Positions 56,777-64,000 of a stretch of 64,000 bases of DNA are shown in pieces. The stretch spans positions 1,423,501 to 1,487,500 of the forward strand of contig NZ_CP017259.1 of assembly GCF_001735715.1 (NCBI RefSeq), given 5' to 3'. A program made the position numbers and the translations under genes. The stretch comes from Formosa sp. Hel3_A1_48 (GTDB lineage Bacteria > Bacteroidota > Bacteroidia > Flavobacteriales > Flavobacteriaceae). Within the stretch, counting starts at the first letter, position 1, and each line of letters starts with the position of its first letter. The notes under the pieces are model-generated. The model saw only the letters and a program-made list of their open reading frames with translations, was not told where the DNA came from and did not search any database.

Positions 56777-57651
56777 CAGCGTCTATTTCGTTCAATAAAT
56801 GTAATGATGGCTTTTGCAATATTTTTTTCTGAGGCGCCTTCTATTCCCTCTAGGCCAGGAGTAGAGTTGATTTCCATTATCAATGGTCCTCGATTGGACT
56901 GCAAAAGATCAACACCACATATAGGAAGCTTTAGTTGCCGAGCAGATTTGATGGCAATTTTTAGTTCGGGCTCTGTCATTCGGTAATATTCAAAAGTTCC
57001 TCCGCGGTGTAAATTCGAGCGAAATTCTCCAGGCTTACCTATTCTTTTCATCGCACCTACAACTTGTCCGTCAACAATAAGTGCTCGAATGTCTATTCCT
57101 TTGGCTTCAGCTATATATTCTTGTACTAACGCTCTAGCTTGTAACCCATTAAAAGCCTCTAACACTGATTCAGCAGCATTTTTACTTTCGGCCAAAACAA
57201 CACCAAGACCTTGAGTCCCTTCAAGCAGTTTTATAACTACTGGAGTGCCCCCAACATGTTCAATAACCTCCTCCACATCTTTTGAATAATTTGTAAAAAC
57301 TGTCTTTGGCATATCAATGCCACCTTTGGATAGGTGTTGAAAACTTCTGAGTTTATCTCTTGAACGAATAATAGCATCAGAAGAAACAGTAGAAAACACG
57401 TTCATCATTTCAAATTGACGTACAACAGCACACCCATAAAAAGTGACCGATGCACCTATTCTTGGAATAATAGCGTCTACGTAATCTAAATACTTGTCTT
57501 TATAGTAAATTGTGGGTTTTTCTTTTTCAATAATCAAATCACAATTCAATGGATCAATCACCTCAACATCATGTGCTCTGTTTTCAGCTTCCTCAACTAA
57601 TCGACGGGTGGAATATAAATTTTTATTTCTTGATAAAATGACAATATTCAT
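56776..57651 (-). CDS. rimK: RimK-like ATP-grasp glutamate ligase
   Basis: 291 residues. ATP-grasp enzyme that in E. coli adds glutamates to the C terminus of ribosomal protein S6. ATP-binding stretch VVIKLLEGTQGLGVVLAE and metal-binding MEINSTPGLEGI. It is first in a minus-strand operon with an AstE-like hydrolase and 5-formyl-THF cyclo-ligase. No clear TAnnTTTG is visible upstream. Confidence 0.9.
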   Translation of the reverse strand: MNIVILSRNKNLYSTRRLVEEAENRAHDVEVIDPLNCDLIIEKEKPTIYYKDKYLDYVDAIIPRIGASVTFYGCAVVRQFEMMNVFSTVSSDAIIRSRDKLRSFQHLSKGGIDMPKTVFTNYSKDVEEVIEHVGGTPVVIKLLEGTQGLGVVLAESKNAAESVLEAFNGLQARALVQEYIAEAKGIDIRALIVDGQVVGAMKRIGKPGEFRSNLHRGGTFEYYRMTEPELKIAIKSARQLKLPICGVDLLQSNRGPLIMEINSTPGLEGIEGASEKNIAKAIITFIERNRR

Positions 57652-57708
57652 GTGCTAAATATCACTAATTTTTGGACAAGATACTAAAAATGTGGAATCG
57701 ATTTTTAC

Positions 57709-57727
57709 TATACTAAGAATTAGTATA
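57709..57727. promoter_or_regulatory. Palindrome overlapping the uvrC promoter
   Basis: TATACTAA (57709-57716), 3 bases, TTAGTATA (57720-57727) are exact inverted copies. The right arm overlaps the first two bases of the uvrC -7 element (57726-57733). A protein bound here would block uvrC transcription and might also affect divergent rimK. Confidence 0.6.
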
Positions 57728-57733
57728 CCTTTG
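57726..57733 (+). promoter_or_regulatory. -7 element of uvrC, next to the start codon
   Basis: TACCTTTG ends 5 bases before the uvrC ATG at 57739, predicting a leaderless or nearly leaderless mRNA. Confidence 0.55.
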
Positions 57734-57738
57734 GAATA

Positions 57739-59535
57739 ATGACAAGTTCGAAGATTGAAATCCAACTACAAACACTCCCAGATACAGCTGGAGTATATCA
57801 ATTTTTTGATGCCAAGGATACTATTCTGTATATTGGAAAGGCCAAAAACTTAAAAAAACGAGTTCGCTCTTATTTTAATAAAGAGCATGAGTATGGCAAG
57901 ACCAATGTATTGGTTAAGAAAATTCGTGCAATTAAACACATAGTTGTAGCCTCAGAGACAGACGCATTGTTGTTGGAAAATAATTTAATTAAAAAATACC
58001 AACCGAGATATAATGTGCTTTTAAAGGATGACAAGTCTTACCCTTGGATTTGTATTAAAAAAGAACGTTTCCCTAGAGTGTTTTCAACTCGGCGAGTCAT
58101 AAAAGATGGGTCTGAATACTTTGGGCCATATACAAGTATTAAAACGGTATATACTTTATTAGATCTTATCAAAGGTCTTTTTTCTTTGAGAACATGCAAC
58201 TATGATTTGGCTGAGGATAAAATAGAAAACCAAAAATATAAAGTTTGTTTAGAATTTCATTTAGGGAATTGCAAAGGAGCTTGCGAGGGGAAAGAATTTG
58301 AAGCGGACTATTTGCAAAACCTTGCTTCTGTAAGAGAGATTTTAAAAGGGAATTTCAAGAACTCACTTTCTGTTTTTAAAAACCAAATGAAAACGTTGTC
58401 AGCAGACTTGAGGTTTGAAGAAGCCCAAGTTCTTAAAGAAAAGATTTCCATTTTAGAAAACTATCAATCAAAGTCAACTATTGTGAATCCAAAAATTAGC
58501 GATGTTGAGGTCTATAGTATTGTAAGTGATGAGCGTTATGCATATGTTAATTTTTTACAAGTTTCCCATGGCGCTATCATTCGTGCCCATACTATGGAAT
58601 TAAAGAAAAAGCTGGACGAACCAGACCCCGAACTTTTGAGTCTAGCCATTACAGAAATTAGATATCGCTTCAAACTTCAGTCTGATGAAATTTATGTGCC
58701 TTTTAAGGTTGATTTATCCACAAATTTAAAAGTAACCATTCCGAAGCTTGGTGATAAAAAACATCTTTTAGACTTGTCTTTACGTAATGCAAAGTATCAG
58801 CGTTTAGAACAGCTAAAACAGATTAAAATTACAGATCCTGATCGGCACACCAAACGTATTATGAACCAAATGAAGTCCGATCTTCGTCTTGACAAAGCGC
58901 CAACACACATTGAGTGTTTTGACAATTCAAACATTCAGGGAACACACCCTGTGGCAGCTTGCGTAGTTTTTAAAAATGGAAAACCAAGCAAGAAAGAATA
59001 CCGACATTTTAATATAAAAACTGTTGAAGGACCTGATGACTTTGCATCAATGACTGAGGTTGTATACCGAAGATATAAGCGTCTTTTAGATGAGGGTCTA
59101 CCTCTTCCGCAGCTTATCATTATTGATGGGGGTAAAGGACAGCTATCCGCAGCTTTAAAAAGCTTAGATGAGCTAGGGCTTAGAGAGAAAATCGCAATTA
59201 TTGGAATTGCTAAAAGATTAGAGGAATTATTTTATCCAAATGACCCAATTCCTTTATATTTAGACAAGAAAAGTGAAACATTGAAAATCATACAGCAGTT
59301 AAGGAATGAAGCTCACCGTTTCGGCATAGAACATCACCGCAATAGGCGCAGCAAGTCTGCATTGAAATCGGAGTTAGAGTCAATTCCAGGAATTGGGGAT
59401 AAAACACGTATACAGTTGCTCCAAGCGTTCAAATCGGCACAAAGAGTTTCTTTTGCAAAGTTAGACGAACTAGAACACATTGTAGGCAAATCAAAAGCCC
59501 AAAAAATTTATAATTTTTACAATAATAAAAAATGA
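57739..59535 (+). CDS. uvrC: Excinuclease ABC subunit C
   Basis: 598 residues. Makes the two incisions of nucleotide excision repair. GIY-YIG domain (GVYQFFDAKDTILYIGKAKNL, truncated here to the motif area), a UVR motif near 225, the RNase H-like second nuclease (ECFDNSNIQGTHPVAACVVF) and helix-hairpin-helix motifs at the C terminus (IPGIGDKTRIQLLQAF). Its stop overlaps the patatin gene by 4 bases. A palindrome covers its promoter. Confidence 0.96.
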   Translation: MTSSKIEIQLQTLPDTAGVYQFFDAKDTILYIGKAKNLKKRVRSYFNKEHEYGKTNVLVKKIRAIKHIVVASETDALLLENNLIKKYQPRYNVLLKDDKSYPWICIKKERFPRVFSTRRVIKDGSEYFGPYTSIKTVYTLLDLIKGLFSLRTCNYDLAEDKIENQKYKVCLEFHLGNCKGACEGKEFEADYLQNLASVREILKGNFKNSLSVFKNQMKTLSADLRFEEAQVLKEKISILENYQSKSTIVNPKISDVEVYSIVSDERYAYVNFLQVSHGAIIRAHTMELKKKLDEPDPELLSLAITEIRYRFKLQSDEIYVPFKVDLSTNLKVTIPKLGDKKHLLDLSLRNAKYQRLEQLKQIKITDPDRHTKRIMNQMKSDLRLDKAPTHIECFDNSNIQGTHPVAACVVFKNGKPSKKEYRHFNIKTVEGPDDFASMTEVVYRRYKRLLDEGLPLPQLIIIDGGKGQLSAALKSLDELGLREKIAIIGIAKRLEELFYPNDPIPLYLDKKSETLKIIQQLRNEAHRFGIEHHRNRRSKSALKSELESIPGIGDKTRIQLLQAFKSAQRVSFAKLDELEHIVGKSKAQKIYNFYNNKK

Positions 59536-61760
59536 AATTTGCATCCAAATTTTATATTATCCTTTTATTTTGTTGCAGCCTAGGCTTTGCTCAAGAACCT
59601 TTAACAGACAATCCCAAAGTTGGTTTAGTTTTGAGTGGTGGTGGCGCCAAAGGCTTGGCACATATAGGAGTCTTGAAAGTTATAGATAGTTTGGGGGTGC
59701 GTATTGATTACATCGCTGGAACAAGTATGGGTGCAGTTGTAGGTGGATTATATGCATCCGGCTACTCCGCAATGCAGTTGGACTCTATTTTTAGAGAAGT
59801 TGATATAGATGTTCTATTGGGGGATAAAGTGCCACGAGCATCAAAGACTTTTCAGGAACGAAGAAACTCAGAAAAGTACGCCGCATCTTTACCATTAAAT
59901 AACTTTAAAATTAAATTGCCTTCTTCTATTTCTAGAGGGCAAAACGTATTCAATTTGTTTACCAAATTGACAATGAATGAACGAGAAATAACGAACTTCA
60001 GTCAACTTCCAATTCCATTTTATTGCGTAGCTACAAATATGGAAACTGGGGGAGAGGTTCTGTTAGATAAAGGCAATCTTGCTGAAGCAATTTCAATTAG
60101 TAGTGCGCTACCAACGCTATTTCAACCAGTGGAATATGATGGCGAATTGCTGATGGATGGTGGAATTGCTAATAATTACCCTATCGAGATTTTAAAGACA
60201 AAAGACGTTGATCTGATTATTGGAGTGAATGTTCAAGATGATTTATTGACCAAAGAAGAAATCAAATCGGTTTCGGAAATTTTGACTCAAATCAGTAATT
60301 TTAGATCTATTGAGTCCATGCAAAAAAAGATTCAATTGACTGATATTTACATTGAACCTGATGTTGACGATTACTCAATTATTTCATTTAATAAAGGAGC
60401 AGAAATTATTCAAATAGGAGAACGTTCTGTTGCACCATTCTTAGACAATTTAAGCGCTATTGCAAGCAAACAAAATTTCAGAAAACCTTATTATCATCCC
60501 CCTGTTTTGGACAGCTTGAAAATAAATAGTATAAAAATCACTGGCAATGAAAAGTACACAAAAGCATACATTGCTGGGAAACTGCGTTTTCGTCCAAATG
60601 AGGTGTTGAGTTTTGATAATATTAATAACGGCGTAAACAACTTATTGGCAACAAATAATTTTGACCGCTTTCGTTACGACTTTTCTTTATCAAAAGACTT
60701 TGGATATGACTTTAGAGGGACAATAAAAGAAACCACCAATACAAGTTTTTTAAAATTTGGAATACATTATGATCAAGTTCTCAAAAGCTCCGTTCTTTTA
60801 AACTTCACAAAAAAACAATTTCTCATCAAAAATGATGTATTGTCTTTAGATTTTGTTTTAGGTGATAATTCGCGCATAAATTTTGACTATTACATTGACA
60901 AAGGGTTTTATTGGAGCATAGGCCTTAATGCCAAATATATGCGGTTTAGGTATGATATAAATCCGTTGTTTTTTGACAACGCTCTACCAGAGTCAATGAG
61001 CAACAGAATCCCCACAGCCTTTTCTGATTTTAGCGGAAGCTTCTTTGTAGAAACACTCATTAAAAAAGATTTTTCCTTCAAACTAGGTTTGACGTTCAAA
61101 CGCTTAAACATATATTCAAGTAGTTCTTCGCTAGTTCCAACTTTTCCAAGTGATAGATATCAATTAGTTGATTCAAACCTTTCTTTTTTTAATACCCGTT
61201 TAAAATTTGATACAATTGACGACCCGTTTTTTCCATCAACAGGTTTTTTGTTTGAAGGCGGTATGGATTTATATTTAAGCGCATCAAATTTTAATGACTT
61301 CAGTCAGTTCTCTGTTTTAAAAGCAAATGTTTTAAAAGCATTTACTGTTACTGAAGACTTATCTATTTCTATTGGTTCAGAAGGCGGTTTTATGATTGGT
61401 AACGAACAATTTCCTTCACTTAATTTTGGATTAGGTGGTTATACACATCAACAAATTAATTACAACAGAACCTTCTACGGATACGACTTTTTTAGTCTAT
61501 CAGGAAATAATTATTTGAAAGCTCATTTTAATATTGATTACGAGTTTTATAAGCGCCACCATATTAATATTTCTGGTAACTTTACTAACATAGGGAATGA
61601 TATTTTTTTAACTAAAGAATGGCTTTCAATACCAGACTATAGTGGCTATGCTATAGGCTATGGTCTAGAGACTATTTTTGGCCCGATTGAACTCAAATTT
61701 CATTGGTCTCCAGAAAACGACTACAGCGGCGCTCTAGTGAATTTAGGCTACTGGTTTTAA
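59532..61760 (+). CDS. Patatin-like phospholipase with POTRA and outer-membrane barrel (PlpD-like)
   Basis: 742 residues. Signal peptide (YIILLFCCSLGFAQ). Patatin domain with GGGAKG oxyanion loop, nucleophile GTSMG (S65) and catalytic DGG near 208. A POTRA-like segment (about 330-400; KITGNEKYTKAYIAGKL) and a C-terminal BamA/Omp85-type beta-barrel (about 400-742) follow, ending in aromatic residues (VNLGYWF). This resembles type Vd autotransporters such as PlpD. It is coupled to uvrC by a 4-base overlap, an unusual partner. Confidence 0.9.
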   Translation: MKFASKFYIILLFCCSLGFAQEPLTDNPKVGLVLSGGGAKGLAHIGVLKVIDSLGVRIDYIAGTSMGAVVGGLYASGYSAMQLDSIFREVDIDVLLGDKVPRASKTFQERRNSEKYAASLPLNNFKIKLPSSISRGQNVFNLFTKLTMNEREITNFSQLPIPFYCVATNMETGGEVLLDKGNLAEAISISSALPTLFQPVEYDGELLMDGGIANNYPIEILKTKDVDLIIGVNVQDDLLTKEEIKSVSEILTQISNFRSIESMQKKIQLTDIYIEPDVDDYSIISFNKGAEIIQIGERSVAPFLDNLSAIASKQNFRKPYYHPPVLDSLKINSIKITGNEKYTKAYIAGKLRFRPNEVLSFDNINNGVNNLLATNNFDRFRYDFSLSKDFGYDFRGTIKETTNTSFLKFGIHYDQVLKSSVLLNFTKKQFLIKNDVLSLDFVLGDNSRINFDYYIDKGFYWSIGLNAKYMRFRYDINPLFFDNALPESMSNRIPTAFSDFSGSFFVETLIKKDFSFKLGLTFKRLNIYSSSSSLVPTFPSDRYQLVDSNLSFFNTRLKFDTIDDPFFPSTGFLFEGGMDLYLSASNFNDFSQFSVLKANVLKAFTVTEDLSISIGSEGGFMIGNEQFPSLNFGLGGYTHQQINYNRTFYGYDFFSLSGNNYLKAHFNIDYEFYKRHHINISGNFTNIGNDIFLTKEWLSIPDYSGYAIGYGLETIFGPIELKFHWSPENDYSGALVNLGYWF

Positions 61761-61779
61761 CTCGTATCATTTTTTTTAT

Positions 61780-61787
61780 TAAATTTG
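61780..61787 (+). promoter_or_regulatory. -7 element of hmgA-hppD
   Basis: TAAATTTG matches TAnnTTTG and ends 137 bases before the hmgA ATG at 61925, leaving a long leader. Confidence 0.5.
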
Positions 61788-61850
61788 TGTATGACTCTTT
61801 TTTGGAATGATCTTTTATTGTTACTTCACTTTCTTATCAAAAGAAATCCT

Positions 61851-61903
61851 GAATAAGCCAGTTCTTGTGCCCCGCACGAACAATTCTCCTTTTTAGCTTA
61901 TTT
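61851..61903 (+). ncRNA. Structured leader of hmgA (candidate cis-regulatory RNA)
   Basis: GAATAAGC (61851-61858) pairs with GCTTATTT (61896-61903) over 8 bp including one G-T pair. Inside, GTTC then TT bulge then GTGC (61861-61870) pairs with GCAC then GAAC (61874-61881) around loop CCC. The inner hairpin is GC-rich against an AT-rich background. No T-run follows the inner stem directly, so it is not a plain terminator. Confidence 0.45.
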
Positions 61904-61924
61904 GTTTAACAAAAAAAATTTAAA

Positions 61925-63085
61925 ATGCCATTTTATCACAAACTTGGAAAAATTCCGCCCAAAAGGCATACTCAATTTAAAAAACCAAATGGTGGTTTTT
62001 ATTATGAACAATTATTTGGCACCATAGGATTTGATGGAATGTCTACCAACTCCTACCACGAGCAACGCCCAACACAAGTCAAATCTATAGTTAAGCAATA
62101 CAGTATTGCCCCAAAAGTCTCTAAATCCAATAACATTCAATCCTACCGTTTACGTGGATTTGAAGTCACCCCAAAAGCAGATTATTTGGACAGCAGAACA
62201 GTTATACTCACCAATTCCGATTGCAATATTATTTTAGCAGCGCCAGAGTCATCACTCACGGATTACTTTTACAAGAACACTGATGCAGATGAGCTTATTT
62301 TTGTACACAAAGGAAGTGGTAAGCTGCGCACAATGTATGGGAATTTAGAATTCAAATACGGAGACTATTTATTAATTCCTAGAGGGATTATTTATCAAAT
62401 TCAATTTGACTCTGAAGATAATAGACTTTTTATTGTTGAGTCTTTCAGTCCGATGTATACCCCAAAACGATACCGTAATTGGTTTGGCCAAATGTTGGAG
62501 CACTCTCCTTTCTGCGAACGAGACATTCGCAGGCCAGAGGAGTTAGAAACGTACAATCAAAGTGGTGAATTTACTATCAAATTGAAGAAGCAAAATGAAA
62601 TTATTGAAATGATTTATGCTTCACATCCTTTTGATGTGGTTGGCTACGACGGATATAATTATCCATACGCCTTTTCAATTCACGATTTTGAACCCATTAC
62701 AGGCAGAATTCATCAACCGCCTCCGGTGCATCAAACTTTTGAAACTAATGCATTTGTGGTGTGTAGTTTTGTGCCTCGCATGTACGATTACCACCCCGAC
62801 TCAATTCCTGCACCCTACAACCATAGCAATATTGATAGTGATGAGGTTTTGTATTATGTGGATGGAGATTTTATGAGTCGAAATGATATCGAAGCAGGTC
62901 ATATTTCTCTGCATCCAGCAGGGATTCCACATGGGCCACATCCAGGAGCTATGGAACGAAGTATTGGCCAAAAAGATACTCAAGAACTAGCTGTAATGGT
63001 TGACACTTTTAAACCCCTTCAAGTTACTGACGAAGCCCTCAAAATCGCTGACGATGATTACCATAAATCATGGTTAGAAAATTAA
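61925..63085 (+). CDS. hmgA: Homogentisate 1,2-dioxygenase
   Basis: 386 residues, shorter than the 430-440 of animal and proteobacterial enzymes. Opens the homogentisate ring to maleylacetoacetate in tyrosine breakdown. Recognised by YHKLGKIPPKRHTQFKKPNG and YEQLFGTIGFDGMSTNSYH at the N terminus. Fe ligands are expected in PPPVHQTFETNAF and the region LHPAGIPHGPHPGAMERS. It is 21 bases upstream of hppD. Its long leader is structured. Confidence 0.92.
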   Translation: MPFYHKLGKIPPKRHTQFKKPNGGFYYEQLFGTIGFDGMSTNSYHEQRPTQVKSIVKQYSIAPKVSKSNNIQSYRLRGFEVTPKADYLDSRTVILTNSDCNIILAAPESSLTDYFYKNTDADELIFVHKGSGKLRTMYGNLEFKYGDYLLIPRGIIYQIQFDSEDNRLFIVESFSPMYTPKRYRNWFGQMLEHSPFCERDIRRPEELETYNQSGEFTIKLKKQNEIIEMIYASHPFDVVGYDGYNYPYAFSIHDFEPITGRIHQPPPVHQTFETNAFVVCSFVPRMYDYHPDSIPAPYNHSNIDSDEVLYYVDGDFMSRNDIEAGHISLHPAGIPHGPHPGAMERSIGQKDTQELAVMVDTFKPLQVTDEALKIADDDYHKSWLEN

Positions 63086-63106
63086 TATTTAACCCAAAAT
63101 TTAGTT

Positions 63107-64000
63107 ATGAAAAAAACATTAAAATCTGTAGACTATGGTCTTGAAAAAATATTTGAAGGTGCGCAAGACTTTTTGCCTCTTTTAGGAACCGATTATGTAG
63201 AGTTTTATGTCGGCAATGCCAAACAAGCAGCGCACTTTTACAAAACCGCTTTTGGTTTTCAGTCTCTAGCCTATAAAGGCTTGGAGACAGGATCAAAAGA
63301 TGAAGTGAGTTATGTACTTCAGCAAGGAAAAATTAGATTAGTACTCACCACCCCGCTTAACAGCAAGTCCGCAATAAATGATCATTTGCGAACTCATGGT
63401 GATGGCGTTAAAGTAATTGCCCTTTGGGTTGATGATGCTCGCAAGGCCTACGAAGAAACCACTAAGCGTGGAGCAAAATCCTATTTTGAGCCTAAAATTC
63501 AATCTGATGAATTTGGCCAAATCATTAGCTCAGGGATTTATACTTATGGCGAAACTGTCCATGTTTTTGTGGAGCGTAAGAACTATAAGGGTGTATTTTT
63601 TCCAGGTTATGTTGCAATGGAATCGGATTATAATCCGCCCAGCGCAGGCCTCAAATTTATTGACCATATAGTTGGCAATGTGGGTTGGGGTGAAATGGAT
63701 ACTTGGGTGAACTGGTATGAAGAGGTGATGGGTTTTGTTAATTTTTTATCATTTGATGATAAGCAAATTCATACCGAATATTCTGCCCTAATGAGTAAAG
63801 TGATGAGTAATGGGAATGGACGTATTAAATTTCCAATTAATGAGCCTGCAGAAGCCGAAAAGCGCTCACAGATTGAAGAGTATCTCGATTTTTATGAAGG
63901 ATGTGGTGTTCAGCACTTGGCGGTGGCAACAGACGATATTATAGCTACAGTAAAACATCTGCGTACCAATGGGGTTGAGTTTTTACCACCCCCTCCTCAG
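63107..64000 (+). CDS. hppD: 4-hydroxyphenylpyruvate dioxygenase, N-terminal part
   Basis: The gene is cut by the right window edge; 298 residues are visible. It converts 4-hydroxyphenylpyruvate to homogentisate, the step before HmgA. The N-terminal domain (GTDYVEFYVGNAKQAAHFY) is followed by the catalytic half with Fe-ligand His in KFIDHIVGNV and in GCGVQHLAVATDD; the third ligand, a Glu, lies beyond the window. ATG at 63107 follows hmgA by 21 bases, making a tyrosine-catabolism operon. Confidence 0.94.
   Translation, partial: MKKTLKSVDYGLEKIFEGAQDFLPLLGTDYVEFYVGNAKQAAHFYKTAFGFQSLAYKGLETGSKDEVSYVLQQGKIRLVLTTPLNSKSAINDHLRTHGDGVKVIALWVDDARKAYEETTKRGAKSYFEPKIQSDEFGQIISSGIYTYGETVHVFVERKNYKGVFFPGYVAMESDYNPPSAGLKFIDHIVGNVGWGEMDTWVNWYEEVMGFVNFLSFDDKQIHTEYSALMSKVMSNGNGRIKFPINEPAEAEKRSQIEEYLDFYEGCGVQHLAVATDDIIATVKHLRTNGVEFLPPPPQ

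Noticed and set aside
1-64000. CRISPR arrays, insertion sequences, prophage or conjugative genes
   Set aside because: No regularly spaced direct repeats, transposase, integrase or phage-structural genes were seen on either strand.

Overview
This window looks like a chromosomal segment of a member of the Flavobacteriaceae (Bacteroidota). The evidence is the AT-rich sequence, promoters of the Bacteroidota type (TAnnTTTG, sometimes with an upstream TTTG), start codons without Shine-Dalgarno motifs, an alternative complex III respiratory cluster, the gliding/type IX secretion gene sprA, and flavobacterial gene neighbourhoods such as ruvA-sprA-gcvH and exbB-exbD-exbD. Most of the window is core genome. 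I see no insertion sequence, prophage, CRISPR array, rRNA or integrative element.

Layout. 1-2451: end of sucA, then sucB (2-oxoglutarate dehydrogenase). 2448-7963, minus: a sugar permease, a glycosylasparaginase and polA in one tight operon. 8422-10069: a membrane-anchored metallophosphoesterase and a cysteine-less thioredoxin-fold protein. 10084-13335, minus: a large DUF2723 membrane protein. 13452-14304, minus: a membrane protein and winged-helix regulator pair whose promoter contains a perfect palindrome. 14437-14509: tRNA-Gln. 14578-19097: rimP-nusA-infB, with a terminator-like hairpin in the leader. 19119-19490, minus: a SPOR protein. 19658-31003: actABCDEF plus cytochrome oxidase subunits II and I, closed by a strong terminator. 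31077-43371: ruvB, queG, maeB, ruvA and the giant sprA. 43395-44915: gcvH, a VanZ-like gene and tonB. 44963-45409, minus: a retropepsin-like protease. 45462-47262: tatD and ansA. 47327-47414: tRNA-Ser. 47572-49937: exbB, a small membrane protein and two exbD genes. 50026-50703: an outer-membrane barrel protein. 50825-55240: ileS, a DksA/TraR-like gene and lspA. 55245-57651, minus: rimK, an AstE/aspartoacylase-like gene and 5-formyl-THF cyclo-ligase, translationally coupled. 57739-61760: uvrC and a patatin-POTRA-barrel protein. 61925-64000: homogentisate dioxygenase and the start of 4-hydroxyphenylpyruvate dioxygenase.

How the genes work together. SucA/SucB and malic enzyme feed central carbon metabolism. 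ActA-F passes electrons from menaquinol to the oxidase encoded directly behind it. TonB/ExbB/ExbD energise outer-membrane uptake, and SprA is the translocon of type IX secretion. HppD/HmgA form the tyrosine to maleylacetoacetate route.

The least explained signals are regulatory or small modules: the rimP leader hairpin, a structured hmgA leader, palindromes overlapping the uvrC and membrane-protein/regulator promoters, the rimK/AstE-like operon, an IleRS with GVHH in place of the HIGH signature, and the cysteine-less thioredoxin-like protein. No computation or database search was run. Family assignments come from reading motifs and gene order.
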